A stretch of DNA of 64,000 nucleotides. It comes from Amycolatopsis suaedae. Its GTDB lineage: Bacteria > Actinomycetota > Actinomycetes > Mycobacteriales > Pseudonocardiaceae. Every line of letters starts with the position of its first letter. Position 1 is the stretch's first letter. Below, piece after piece: positions 33,462-41,128 of this stretch. The translations under genes and the position numbers were made by a program. The stretch is taken from NCBI RefSeq assembly GCF_004214935.1, contig NZ_SFCC01000009.1, positions 186,001-250,000 on the forward strand, given 5' to 3'. Under the pieces are notes generated by a model. It had not been told where the DNA came from. It worked only from the letters and a program-made list of their open reading frames with translations, and made no database searches.

Positions 33462-34528
33462 GGAAGATACTGGCGGCGCTGGCCGCCGCCGTCATGCTGA
33501 CCGGCCTGTCCGCCGCGGTGCCCGCCGCCGCGCAGGCCGCGCCGCCGGTGTTCCGCGACGGCAACGGGCTGACCGTGGTCAAGCAGCCGGAATGGGTCAA
33601 GGACAGTGACCGCACGTTCACCTTCACCGTGCGGTCCGAGCAGGTGGCCCGGTACTCGGTGCTGCCGGGGCAGGTCTCCGGTGAGCACGTGATCATGGTG
33701 ACCCTGCCGGAGGGCTACGACTCCTCCGGCGGCACCCGCTACCCGGTGCAGTACCACCTGCACGGTCACCCGGACTACCCGAACACGCCGATGAACCAGC
33801 TGATGTTCGAGAGTTCCACGACCGGCGGCGTTCCGCTGATCACCGTGGCGCCCAACGGTTCCGGCCGCGGCTGGTACACCAACTGGGTCAACCCGCCCGC
33901 CTCGATCGGTCAGCAGAACTGGCAGAACTTCCACCTCGACCAGGTGATCCCGTTCGTCGACGCGAACCTGCGCACGATCGCGTCGCGGGACGCCAGGGCC
34001 ATCTCCGGCCACTCGATGGGCGGCTTCGGCGCGTTCCACTACGCCGAGACCAGGCCGGAGCTGTTCGGCTACGTCGGCGCCTTCTCCGGTGGGCTGGACC
34101 TGCTGAACCAGGCACAGCGGGCGGCTGTCGTCGGTACCACGCAGCTGCCCGGCAGCGGTTCGCCGACCGTCCCGGCCGACGCGATCTTCGGCGTGCCGGT
34201 CTGGCCGCTGGACACGGTGTGGAACGCGAAGAGCCCGGCGCAGCACGTGGGTTCGCTGCGTGGCATGGGGGTCGCGATGTACACCGGCAACGGCGGGAAC
34301 CTGACCGAGAATCCGGCGCAGGCGGTCGTCGAGAAGGTCGCGCGGGACACCAACCTGGTCACCCGCGACCACCTCGCCGCCGCGGGCATCCCGCACACGT
34401 TCATCGACTACGGCGACGGCAGCACCTGGGCGGAGGGCTGCAACGGCAAGCACGCGCAGCCGGCCTGCCTGGTGGCCGACATGAAGCACTTCGTCGGCCT
34501 GCTGATGGGCAGCCTCACCCACCCGTGA
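33458..34528 (+). CDS. Secreted esterase, antigen 85/esterase D-like
   Basis: A 356-residue exported alpha/beta hydrolase. The signal peptide (MRKILAALAAAVMLTGLS, cleavage near AAAQAAPP at 27-30) is followed by an esterase of the Ag85/S-formylglutathione-hydrolase class. It shows VTLPEGYDSSGGTRYPVQYHLHG, the nucleophile elbow GHSMGGFG (about residue 186-193), and late acid/His candidates (DYGDGSTW, DMKHFVGL). It carries only two cysteines (WAEGCNG, QPACLV). It is the last gene of the ESX-type operon, joined by ATGA, so it may act on the cell surface where the substrates emerge. Confidence 0.87.
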   Translation: MRKILAALAAAVMLTGLSAAVPAAAQAAPPVFRDGNGLTVVKQPEWVKDSDRTFTFTVRSEQVARYSVLPGQVSGEHVIMVTLPEGYDSSGGTRYPVQYHLHGHPDYPNTPMNQLMFESSTTGGVPLITVAPNGSGRGWYTNWVNPPASIGQQNWQNFHLDQVIPFVDANLRTIASRDARAISGHSMGGFGAFHYAETRPELFGYVGAFSGGLDLLNQAQRAAVVGTTQLPGSGSPTVPADAIFGVPVWPLDTVWNAKSPAQHVGSLRGMGVAMYTGNGGNLTENPAQAVVEKVARDTNLVTRDHLAAAGIPHTFIDYGDGSTWAEGCNGKHAQPACLVADMKHFVGLLMGSLTHP

Positions 34529-34533
34529 CCGTG

Positions 34534-34567
34534 CCGCCTCCCCCGCGCCACCCGGTGCGGGGGAGGC
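34534..34567. terminator. Bidirectional hairpin terminator
   Basis: CGCCTCCCCCGC (34534-34545) pairs perfectly with GCGGGGGAGGCG (34556-34567) across a 10-base loop. It stands between the convergent esterase and methyltransferase genes and can close both. Confidence 0.85.
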
Positions 34568-34573
34568 GTCGCA

Positions 34574-35206
34574 TCAGGGCTTGCGGACCAGCAGCTGACC
34601 CCCTTGGAACTGCCGCTCGTTCTCGTGCGGCTCGCGCAGCATCCGGGCGACCTCCGCGAACCCGGCCCGGCGCAACAGGTTCATCAGGCTGTCCGGTGAC
34701 CACCGGTACGCGGCGGTGACCTTGTGGTCGAACCGCTCCGGCTCGGGGTCGGGACCGGCGAAGAACCCGAGCAGCAGGTGGCCGCCGGGTGCCAGCACCC
34801 GGTGGAACTCGCCGAACACGGCGGGCAGTTCCGGTGGCGGCGTGTGGATGACCGAGTACGACGCGAGGATGCCGCCGAGCGAGGCGTCGGCGAGGTCGAG
34901 GGCGCTCATCGTGCCCACGTCGAACCGCAGGTGCGGCTGGGCCTGCCGGGCCAGCGCGATCATCTCGGGGGACAGGTCGATGCCGAAGGCGGACAGCCCC
35001 AGCGAGTGCAGGTGCGCGGTCTGATGTCCGGGGCCGCAGCCGAGGTCGGCGACCGGTCCCGCGTCGGCGGCCCGCACGAGCTCGGCGAACGCCGCGAGCA
35101 TCGCGCGTTCCAGTGGCAGGGTTTCGAGGATATCGCTGAACTTCTCGGCGTAGAGGGGCGCGACGGAGTCGTAGGCGGCCCGGGTGTCGTGCAGGACGTC
35201 GGTCAT
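34574..35206 (-). CDS. SAM-dependent class I methyltransferase
   Basis: A 210-residue methyltransferase. Motif I is VADLGCGPGHQT (about residue 52), followed by FGIDLSPEMIALAR for the SAM-binding acid and FHRVLAPGGHLLLGFF for motif IV. The N-terminus YDSVAPLYAEKF is typical of small-molecule methyltransferases. The acceptor is unknown. It starts at an ATG and diverges from the DinB gene across a 99-bp gap. Confidence 0.92.
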   Translation of the reverse strand: MTDVLHDTRAAYDSVAPLYAEKFSDILETLPLERAMLAAFAELVRAADAGPVADLGCGPGHQTAHLHSLGLSAFGIDLSPEMIALARQAQPHLRFDVGTMSALDLADASLGGILASYSVIHTPPPELPAVFGEFHRVLAPGGHLLLGFFAGPDPEPERFDHKVTAAYRWSPDSLMNLLRRAGFAEVARMLREPHENERQFQGGQLLVRKP

Positions 35207-35305
35207 GGGGCGAACCTAGCGCCCGGGTCCGACAGGGCACCGGTAAACCGGTGGAACGAGTCGCCGGTGGTGTGGCAGCGTCTCCACCGGAGATGAGGTG
35301 ATCCC

Positions 35306-35920
35306 ATGGCCGTACCGTCGCGGCTGGCGCCGCTGCTCGACCAGTTCGACTTCACGCGCCGCCGGCTGGCCGACCGCCTGACCGGCCCGAAAATGGACAG
35401 CGGCGACGGGGAGTACGTCGAGGTCCCGGCCATCACCGACGAGGAGTACCTGTGGGAGCCGGTCGCGGGCTGCTGGTCGATCCGGCCGCGCGCCGCGGGC
35501 CCGGGGCCCGGTGCGACTCTGCTGGCCGGCACCGGGCCGTGGGGACGCGACGGCGGCCGCCCGCACCCGTGGCCGCCGCCGTTCACCACGATCGCCTGGC
35601 GGCTGGCCCACCTGAGCGAGATGCTCGCGCTGCGTGCCGAGTACACGACCGGCGGCCACGCGCTGACCGAGGACGACGTCGTCCATCATGGTGACGCCGC
35701 CGGTGGCCTGGCCGCGTTCGAGGCCGCCGCCACGGCGTGGCGGGACGCCCTGGTCACGGTCGGCGACGCCGCGCTCGACGACATCGGGCGCTGCCGTTAT
35801 CCCTACGGCAGCGATCCCGAGGACGCGTTCGTCGACGTCGTGTGGTGGGTCAACCAGGAACTGCTGCACCACGGCGCGGAAATCGCCATGCTGCGCGACC
35901 TGTACCGCTACCTCCGGTAG
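35306..35920 (+). CDS. DinB family protein
   Basis: A 204-residue four-helix protein of the DinB/YfiT superfamily, whose members often use a three-His metal site for thiol transfer. Histidines suited to this are in RLAHLSEM (about residue 104) and LLHHGAEIAMLRDL (about 191). The stretch PVAGCWSIRP near residue 52 also fits the family. GAGGTG stands before the ATG at 35306. The gene ends 13 bp inside the opposite small secreted protein gene. Confidence 0.85.
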   Translation: MAVPSRLAPLLDQFDFTRRRLADRLTGPKMDSGDGEYVEVPAITDEEYLWEPVAGCWSIRPRAAGPGPGATLLAGTGPWGRDGGRPHPWPPPFTTIAWRLAHLSEMLALRAEYTTGGHALTEDDVVHHGDAAGGLAAFEAAATAWRDALVTVGDAALDDIGRCRYPYGSDPEDAFVDVVWWVNQELLHHGAEIAMLRDLYRYLR

Positions 35921-36195
35921 GCATACAGCTCGGCACGCGTGACGCTGATGTACCGGCAGAACGTGGCGTGGCTGCCGGAGATGCCTGCCGCCGCGCGCTG
36001 GCACTTGTCGCAGGCGTCGGAGGCGTAGAAGCTCTGGTAGTGCTGGAACGATCCGCCCGGATGATGCGATCCGTCGCAGCCGCGTGCCGCGGTCACGCAG
36101 TCCGCGGCCTGCGACACCCCCGCGCCGCCGAGGAGCAGCCCCGCCGCGAGCGTGGCGGAGGCGACGGCACCCAGTATCTTGCGCAATTCACTCAC
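35908..36195 (-). CDS. Small secreted cysteine-containing protein
   Basis: A 95-residue exported protein. The signal peptide (MSELRKILGAVASATLAAG, ending near VSQAADC) leaves a mature part of about 63 residues with five cysteines: two near the front, a DKCQRAAAG preceded by DAC, and FCRY. No family is recognised. The GTG at 36195 overlaps the stop of the TetR gene by 4 bp, which supports coupling. However, GGGAAGG lies directly against that GTG, and a TTG three codons later (36186) would have better spacing and give MRKILGAV. Confidence 0.7.
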   Translation of the reverse strand: MSELRKILGAVASATLAAGLLLGGAGVSQAADCVTAARGCDGSHHPGGSFQHYQSFYASDACDKCQRAAAGISGSHATFCRYISVTRAELYAYRR

Positions 36196-36857
36196 CCTTC
36201 CCGAGTCGACGACCTGCCGTCGACTGTGCCCGGGGCGCCTGGTGAATCGCTTGCGAAATCCTGGCAGAACAGCTTGTCCAGCTGGTAGTCGATCAACGCG
36301 ATGGCCGCGTCCGGTGTGCGCTGCCCGAGCACGACGCTGGTCTGCAGGCCGTCGATGCTGTTGAGCAGCAGTTCGGCCTCGGTCTTCTGGTCGACCGCCT
36401 GGTCGACCGCGCCGGTGTCCTTGCCCCAGGAGATGAGCTTGGCCAGCGTCTCCTCCAGCACCGGCGGGGTGTCGCGGAACGTCGCCGCGAGTGCCTCGTC
36501 GGACCGGCTGCGGATGAAGTAGGCCAGGTGCACCAGGTAACGCATCCGGCGGTGCTCGTCCAGCGGCAGCATCTCGACCAGCACCGTGCGCAGCACGCCG
36601 CGCGGGGTCGGATCGCCGCCGGAGCCGGCGATCTGCTCCTGTGCCCGTTCGGCCGTGACGCTGTTGAGGATGTCCAGCGCCGACACCAGCAGGTCGTGCC
36701 GGGTGCCGAAGTAGTACTGGACCAGCCGCATCGACACGCCGGCCTCCGCGGCCACCCGGCGCAGCGTGACGTCCTCCAGGCCGTTGGTGCTCGCCAGCCG
36801 CCAGACCGCCTCGGCGATCTGGCGGCGGCGCAGGTCGTGGTCGACGCGCTTGGGCAC
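36192..36857 (-). CDS. TetR/AcrR family regulator, BetI-like C-terminal domain
   Basis: A 221-residue regulator. The helix-turn-helix is VTLRRVAAEAGVSMRLVQYYF (about residues 30-50), typical of the BetI-like group, followed by a helical ligand domain (RRMRYLVHLAYFIRSRSDEAL). The GTG at 36857 is the best start; the open frame continues upstream through the operator and is not coding there. A 26-bp palindrome lies 24 bp upstream and a small membrane-protein gene starts divergently behind it. The 3' end is coupled to a secreted protein gene. Confidence 0.9.
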   Translation of the reverse strand: MPKRVDHDLRRRQIAEAVWRLASTNGLEDVTLRRVAAEAGVSMRLVQYYFGTRHDLLVSALDILNSVTAERAQEQIAGSGGDPTPRGVLRTVLVEMLPLDEHRRMRYLVHLAYFIRSRSDEALAATFRDTPPVLEETLAKLISWGKDTGAVDQAVDQKTEAELLLNSIDGLQTSVVLGQRTPDAAIALIDYQLDKLFCQDFASDSPGAPGTVDGRSSTREG

Positions 36858-36880
36858 GGTTGAGAATCCTACCGCCGCCC

Positions 36881-36906
36881 GTTTATGATGCGATCGCACC
36901 ATAAAC
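36881..36906. promoter_or_regulatory. 26-bp palindromic operator of the TetR gene
   Basis: Arms GTTTATG and CATAAAC flank a TGCGATCGCA core; only one base pair of the 26 breaks the symmetry. It lies 24 bp before the TetR start and 6 bp before the divergent ATG at 36912, so a bound repressor would shut off both genes. Confidence 0.75.
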
Positions 36907-36911
36907 GAGGC

Positions 36912-37145
36912 ATGGGGGTTCGGATGCGGTTCGACATCGCGCAGATCCTGGGGATGGTCCTGGTCGTGGCCAGCGCACAGGGCCTGATCAGGCAGCTGAT
37001 CGACCACGAGTCGACCGGGCTGCTCGGCTGGCTGCCGGTCGAGTTCGGCGGCCGGGTCGCCGTCTACGCCGTCGTGCTGGTGCTCGGCGTGCTGCTCACC
37101 GGCTGGGCGCACAGCCGCGCCAAGGAGGCGGGCCGCCGCGGGTGA
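36912..37145 (+). CDS. Small membrane protein, probable TetR target
   Basis: A 77-residue protein with two hydrophobic segments (about residues 8-26 and 42-62) and a basic C-terminus (HSRAKEAGRRG). No family is recognised. The ATG at 36912 lies 6 bp after the palindrome; a second ATG at 36924 follows a GGGGG stretch and could be the true start (73 residues). The position strongly suggests repression by the divergent TetR protein. Confidence 0.7.
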   Translation: MGVRMRFDIAQILGMVLVVASAQGLIRQLIDHESTGLLGWLPVEFGGRVAVYAVVLVLGVLLTGWAHSRAKEAGRRG

Positions 37146-37146
37146 A

Positions 37147-37803
37147 TCAGCGCAACCCCAGCAGTTCCGGCAGCAGCCCGGCGTGCTCGACGATGTGCGT
37201 CGGGTGGCCTGCCGCCAGCTCGTCGCGGGTCTGCGCACCGCTGAGCACCCCGACCACGTGACCGGCGCGGGCGGCGTGGCCTGCCTGGATGTCCAGCACC
37301 GTGTCGCCTGCGGCGAGGACCCGGCCGGGATCGGTGACCCCGGCCAGTTTCATCGCCCGGTGGATCATGAGCGGCTGCGGACGGCCGCCGCCGACGTCGG
37401 CGGCACACACCACGGCGTCGAGCTGATCGCCGACCGTCCAGCCCACGGCGGCCAGCAGGGGATCGGTGATCTGCCGGTCGAACCCGGTGGTCAGCACGAC
37501 CCGCACACCGTGTTCGCGCAGCGTCGCCAGCGCTTCGGTGACGCCGGGGACCGGTCGCGGCGGGTGCTCGGCGTAGGCGGCGCGCAGCCGGGCGACGAAC
37601 CGCTCGTGCAGGCGGTCCGCCGCGCCTGGGTCGCCGGTCAGCGCCGCCAGCGCCTCCCGCTTGTCGGCACCCATCCAGCGGCGGATGCCGGCATCGTCGA
37701 CCGGCGTGCCGTGGCCGGCGACGACCTCGGCGAGCACGCGGTAGACCTGGTTGTCCTCGGCGACGGTGGTGCCGGCGATGTCCAGTGCGGCAAGGGCGAT
37801 CAC
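37147..37803 (-). CDS. Phosphonatase-like HAD hydrolase
   Basis: A 218-residue HAD-superfamily enzyme of the phosphonatase-like group (the TIGR03351 type). The nucleophile loop is LDIAGTTV with Asp8 and, as in phosphonoacetaldehyde hydrolase, Ala instead of the usual second Asp. WMGADKREAL places Lys48 where PhnX has its Schiff-base lysine. Motif II is VLTTGFD and motif IV AAGDTVLDIQAG. It probably cleaves a C-P bond or handles a phosphonate-derived product. The GTG overlaps the phnE stop by 4 bp, so it is the last gene of the phosphonate operon. Confidence 0.88.
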   Translation of the reverse strand: MIALAALDIAGTTVAEDNQVYRVLAEVVAGHGTPVDDAGIRRWMGADKREALAALTGDPGAADRLHERFVARLRAAYAEHPPRPVPGVTEALATLREHGVRVVLTTGFDRQITDPLLAAVGWTVGDQLDAVVCAADVGGGRPQPLMIHRAMKLAGVTDPGRVLAAGDTVLDIQAGHAARAGHVVGVLSGAQTRDELAAGHPTHIVEHAGLLPELLGLR

Positions 37804-38621
37804 GCGTTGTCTCCCAACCGGCGGCGCACCAGCGCGGAGAGCTGGTCGACCAGGATGATCAGTACGAGCACGACCAGGATGTGGGTGAGCATCTGGTCGA
37901 AACGGAACAGCTTGATGGACTGGTTGATCAGGAACCCGATCCCGCCCGCGCCGACCAGGCCGAGCACCAGCGACGAGCGCACGTTGACGTCGAACCGGTA
38001 GAGCAGCAGCCCGAACAGCTGCGGCGTGACCAGCGGCAGCAACGCGTGCGTGGCCACCTGGACGCGGCTCGCGCCCGCCGAGCGCAGCGCGGTGGCCGGG
38101 CCCGGGTCGGCGTCCTCGATCGCCTCGGCCCACAGCTTGCCCATCACGCCGACGTTGTGGAACACCAGCGCCAGCACGCCGGGGAACGGCCCGAGCCCGA
38201 CGGCGGTGACGAAGATCAGCGCGAACACCACCTCCGGCACCGCCCGCAGGAAGGACAGCACCGAGCGGGCGAGCTGGTAGATCCAGCCCGACGGGGTGGT
38301 CCCCCTGGCCGCGAGCAGGGCCAGCGCGAGCGCGAACGGTATCGACAGCGTGGTGCCGAGCAGACCGATCCACAGGGTGACCAACGCGGCTTCCAGACTC
38401 GGGCCGAGCACGCCCCAGGACAGGTCCGGCGGGAACGCCTCGCCGAGGAAGTCGGCCATGCCCGTCCAGCCGTCGGCGAGCGCGGCTGGCGAGAAGTCGG
38501 TGGCGTCCCAGGCGATGACGTGGGCCACCACGAGCGCGGCGGCGAGCACGCCCGCGCCGAGCAATGCTCTGGGACGGCGGGGTTTCGGCGGCACGGCGAG
38601 CCGCCGGACATCGGTGGTCAC
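37800..38621 (-). CDS. phnE: Phosphonate ABC transporter permease
   Basis: A 273-residue inner-membrane permease of the PhnE type with about six hydrophobic segments. The EAA-like loop reads AEAIEDADPGPATALRSAGAS (about residue 170-190), and FLRAVPEVVFALIFV and YRFDVNVRSSLVLGLVGAGGIG are family hallmarks. The GTG at 38621 overlaps the ATPase stop by 4 bp; the long open frame upstream is the ATPase gene in another phase. Together with phnC and phnD it makes a complete importer. Confidence 0.93.
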   Translation of the reverse strand: MTTDVRRLAVPPKPRRPRALLGAGVLAAALVVAHVIAWDATDFSPAALADGWTGMADFLGEAFPPDLSWGVLGPSLEAALVTLWIGLLGTTLSIPFALALALLAARGTTPSGWIYQLARSVLSFLRAVPEVVFALIFVTAVGLGPFPGVLALVFHNVGVMGKLWAEAIEDADPGPATALRSAGASRVQVATHALLPLVTPQLFGLLLYRFDVNVRSSLVLGLVGAGGIGFLINQSIKLFRFDQMLTHILVVLVLIILVDQLSALVRRRLGDNA

Positions 38622-39331
38622 GGGGTGGCCTCCAGGACGGGGGCGGAGTAGAGGGAGTCGACCGGCTGGCCGGGGGAGCCGTCGAGGACGACGTGGCCGT
38701 CGCGCAGCCCGACGATGCGGTCGGCGTGCCGGCGGGCCAGGTCGGGCTGGTGGAGCACGGCCAGCACCGCGAGGCGCTCGTCGTGGGCGAGTTCGGCGAG
38801 CAGCGCCAGGACCTGCTCCGCCGCGGCCGGGTCCAAAGCGGACACCGGCTCGTCGGCCAGCAGTACCGGTGCGCGCTGGCACAGTGCCCTGGCCACGGCG
38901 ACCCGCTGCTGCTGCCCGCCGGACAGGTTCGCGGCCCGGTCGTGTGCCCGGTCGGCGAGGCCGACGCGGTCCAGGCAGGCCATGGCCTCCTCGCGTACCG
39001 CGCGGGGGAACAGCGCCGGGGTCAGCGAGGAACGCAGCGGCAGGCGGCCGAGCGCGCCCGCGCACACGTTGTCCAGCGCGCTGCGCCTGCCGACCAGGTG
39101 GATGCGCTGGAAGATCAGTGCGACGTCGAGGCGGCCGCGGGGACGTCCGGCGACGGTGACCGAACCGCTGTGCGGCGTCAGCAGCCCGGCGGCGGCCCGC
39201 AGCAGCGTGCTCTTGCCCGATCCGTTGGCGCCCAGCACGGCGAGCAGCTCGCCCTCGGCGACCCGGACGTCCACGCCGTGCAGCACCGTGCGATCGCCGA
39301 AGCGCGCGGAGATCCCGGACAGCGCCAGCAT
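38618..39331 (-). CDS. phnC: Phosphonate ABC transporter ATP-binding protein
   Basis: A 237-residue ATPase. Walker A is GANGSGKST (about residue 34-42), the signature LSGGQQQRVAVARAL (about 141), Walker B VLLADEPVSALDP (about 162). The central FQRIHLVGRRSALDNVCAGAL is characteristic of PhnC proteins. The ATG shares one base with the phnD stop codon. Confidence 0.93.
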   Translation of the reverse strand: MLALSGISARFGDRTVLHGVDVRVAEGELLAVLGANGSGKSTLLRAAAGLLTPHSGSVTVAGRPRGRLDVALIFQRIHLVGRRSALDNVCAGALGRLPLRSSLTPALFPRAVREEAMACLDRVGLADRAHDRAANLSGGQQQRVAVARALCQRAPVLLADEPVSALDPAAAEQVLALLAELAHDERLAVLAVLHQPDLARRHADRIVGLRDGHVVLDGSPGQPVDSLYSAPVLEATP

Positions 39332-40224
39332 CAGGCGTCCTTTTCGGACAGACCGAGCTTGTCGGCCAGTTCGAACAGCGGCCGGTAGGTCGCCTGGTCC
39401 ACCTGGACCAGCGGCCCGGGCGGCGAGACGTCGAGCAGCGCGCCGATCTGCCCGATGGCGGCGGGCGGCAGGCCGAGCAGGGCCTGCCTGATCGCGTTCT
39501 TGGCCTCGGGGGCGAGGTCGCCGCGGACGGTCACCGGGTCGTTGGGGATCGGCGCGGACTGCCAGATCTGCCGGAACTTGGCCGGGTCGAAGGTCTTGGC
39601 GTCGGTCGCGCTGCGCAGCTGCTGGGAGTTGATCTCCGCGGCGTCGACCTTGCCGTTGGCCAGCGCGAGCAGTGCCTCGGGGTGGCCCCCCGCGTAGTCG
39701 ATGCGGACGTCGGCGGGGGCGAGGCCGGCGTCGAGCAGTGCCTGCCGGGGCAGGGCGTCGCCGGAGGTGGAGCCGACCGAGCCCAGCGCGAGGGACTTGC
39801 TGCGCAGCTGCGCGACCGTGGTGATCGGCGAGCCGGCCGGTACCCAGATGCCGGCGGTGTAGCTGGACAGCTTGCCGGTCGCGTCGCCGAACGAGGCGAC
39901 GGCCTCGGCCTGGGCGCGGCGGTGGGCGAACACGTAGCCGAGCGGGCCGAAGATGGCGACGTCGAGCTTGTCGTTCTCCATGGCCAGTACCTCGGCCGAG
40001 TAGTCGTCGGTGATGGTCAGCTCGACGGGGCAGCTCAGGGCCTGGGACAGGGCGTCGGCGAGGACTTGCGCGGCCGGCGTCAGCCGGGCCGGGTCCTCGA
40101 AGGGTTCCACGCCGAAGCGGATCCGGCCGTCCGGGCAGGACGGGTTGGCGCTGCTGGGCTCGGAGGTACCGCAACCGGTGACGACGAGGAGGACGGCGGT
40201 CAGTGCGGTGAGGATTCTGCGCAT
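39331..40224 (-). CDS. phnD: Phosphonate ABC transporter substrate-binding lipoprotein
   Basis: A 297-residue periplasmic-type binding protein. The signal ends in a lipobox (LLVVTGC, lipidated Cys18). The mature domain shows IRFGVEPFEDPARLTPAA, FGPLGYVFAHRRA and GSVGSTSGDALPRQALLDAG, the pattern of PhnD-type proteins, with the last Ser/Thr-rich loop a likely phosphonate contact. It is the first gene of the operon phnD-phnC-phnE-HAD and diverges from the PhnF-like regulator across an operator. Confidence 0.93.
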   Translation of the reverse strand: MRRILTALTAVLLVVTGCGTSEPSSANPSCPDGRIRFGVEPFEDPARLTPAAQVLADALSQALSCPVELTITDDYSAEVLAMENDKLDVAIFGPLGYVFAHRRAQAEAVASFGDATGKLSSYTAGIWVPAGSPITTVAQLRSKSLALGSVGSTSGDALPRQALLDAGLAPADVRIDYAGGHPEALLALANGKVDAAEINSQQLRSATDAKTFDPAKFRQIWQSAPIPNDPVTVRGDLAPEAKNAIRQALLGLPPAAIGQIGALLDVSPPGPLVQVDQATYRPLFELADKLGLSEKDA

Positions 40225-40294
40225 GCTGGCTCCAGTGGACGCGGCGGGGGCGTCGCCGACGTTCGCAGCTCCCCGGCGCCTGGGTCAACAACAT

Positions 40295-40306
40295 AGGTAT
40301 ACAAGT
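40295..40306. promoter_or_regulatory. Candidate PhnF-like operator, phnD/GntR divergent promoter
   Basis: AGGTATACAAGT contains GTATAC; read on the other strand it is ACTTGTATACCT, which shares CTTGTATA with the site at 42217-42230 in front of the dehydrogenase gene. It lies 71 bp before phnD and 84 bp before the regulator gene. Confidence 0.5.
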
Positions 40307-40389
40307 CATTTGGGGTTCATCTGCGGATATAGCGGCGTTTCCGTGCCGACACCTCAACTTGTCCAGTCAGGCTCGGTAGGCTGGCGATC

Positions 40390-41121
40390 ATGCCTGTCCT
40401 GCACCGAGCCCTCGCCGCCGAGCTGCGCCGCCGAATCCAGGCAGGCGAGCTGCGCGTCGGCGACTCCCTGCCGTCGGAAGCGCAGCTGTGCCGGGAGTTC
40501 GCCACGTCGAGGGGGCCGGTGCGGCAGGCACTGGCCGCGCTGCGTGAGGACGGCCTGATCGGCGGCGGCCAGGGCAGGCGGGCCGTGGTGCTGGACTCGG
40601 TGCCCGCGCAGCCGTTCGAGACGTTCCTGTCGTTCACCCGCCGCGCCGAGCTGACCGGGCACCAACCCGGGCAGCAGCTGCAGGAGATCGCCCTGCGCCG
40701 CCCGGATCCCGCCGTGGCGGCGGTGCTCCAGATCGAGCCGGACGCCCACGTCGTCCAGCTGGTGCGGCTGCGGCTGCTGGACGGCAGGCCGGCCATGCTG
40801 GAACGGATGACCTACACCGAGGCCGTCGGCAGGCCGCTGCTGGACGCCGACCTCGACGCCGGCTCGATCTACGCGTTGCTGCTGGACCGCGGCGTCGACC
40901 TGCACAGTGCCCGGCACACCTTCGACGCCGTGCCCGCCGACGAGCTGGACGCGTCGCTGCTGCGGGTGTCCGAGGGCGCTCCGCTGCTGCGGGAGCGGCG
41001 GCTGACGTCGGACTCCGTCGGCACGCCGCTGGAATGGTCGGAGGACCGCTACCGGCCCGACGTCGCCACGGTCACCGTGACCAACCGGCGCGGCTCGCGC
41101 ATCACCCTCACCGACCTGTGA
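40390..41121 (+). CDS. GntR family regulator, HutC/PhnF-like with UTRA domain
   Basis: A 243-residue regulator: a GntR winged helix (about residues 5-68; SLPSEAQLCREFATSRGPVRQAL) and a C-terminal UTRA ligand domain (about 88-235; HVVQLVRLRLLDGRPAMLERMTY, RYRPDVATVTV). Its place between phnDCE and the phosphonate-associated dehydrogenase indicates that it represses both until a phosphonate or an intermediate is present. Shared CTTGTATA sites in both promoters support this. ATG start at 40390. Confidence 0.92.
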   Translation: MPVLHRALAAELRRRIQAGELRVGDSLPSEAQLCREFATSRGPVRQALAALREDGLIGGGQGRRAVVLDSVPAQPFETFLSFTRRAELTGHQPGQQLQEIALRRPDPAVAAVLQIEPDAHVVQLVRLRLLDGRPAMLERMTYTEAVGRPLLDADLDAGSIYALLLDRGVDLHSARHTFDAVPADELDASLLRVSEGAPLLRERRLTSDSVGTPLEWSEDRYRPDVATVTVTNRRGSRITLTDL

Positions 41122-41128
41122 GCCCCGG

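Noticed and set aside
27452..34528. Polymorphic-toxin or contact-dependent weapon locus
   Set aside because: WXG-like proteins are present but none has a C-terminal toxin domain and no immunity-like gene follows.
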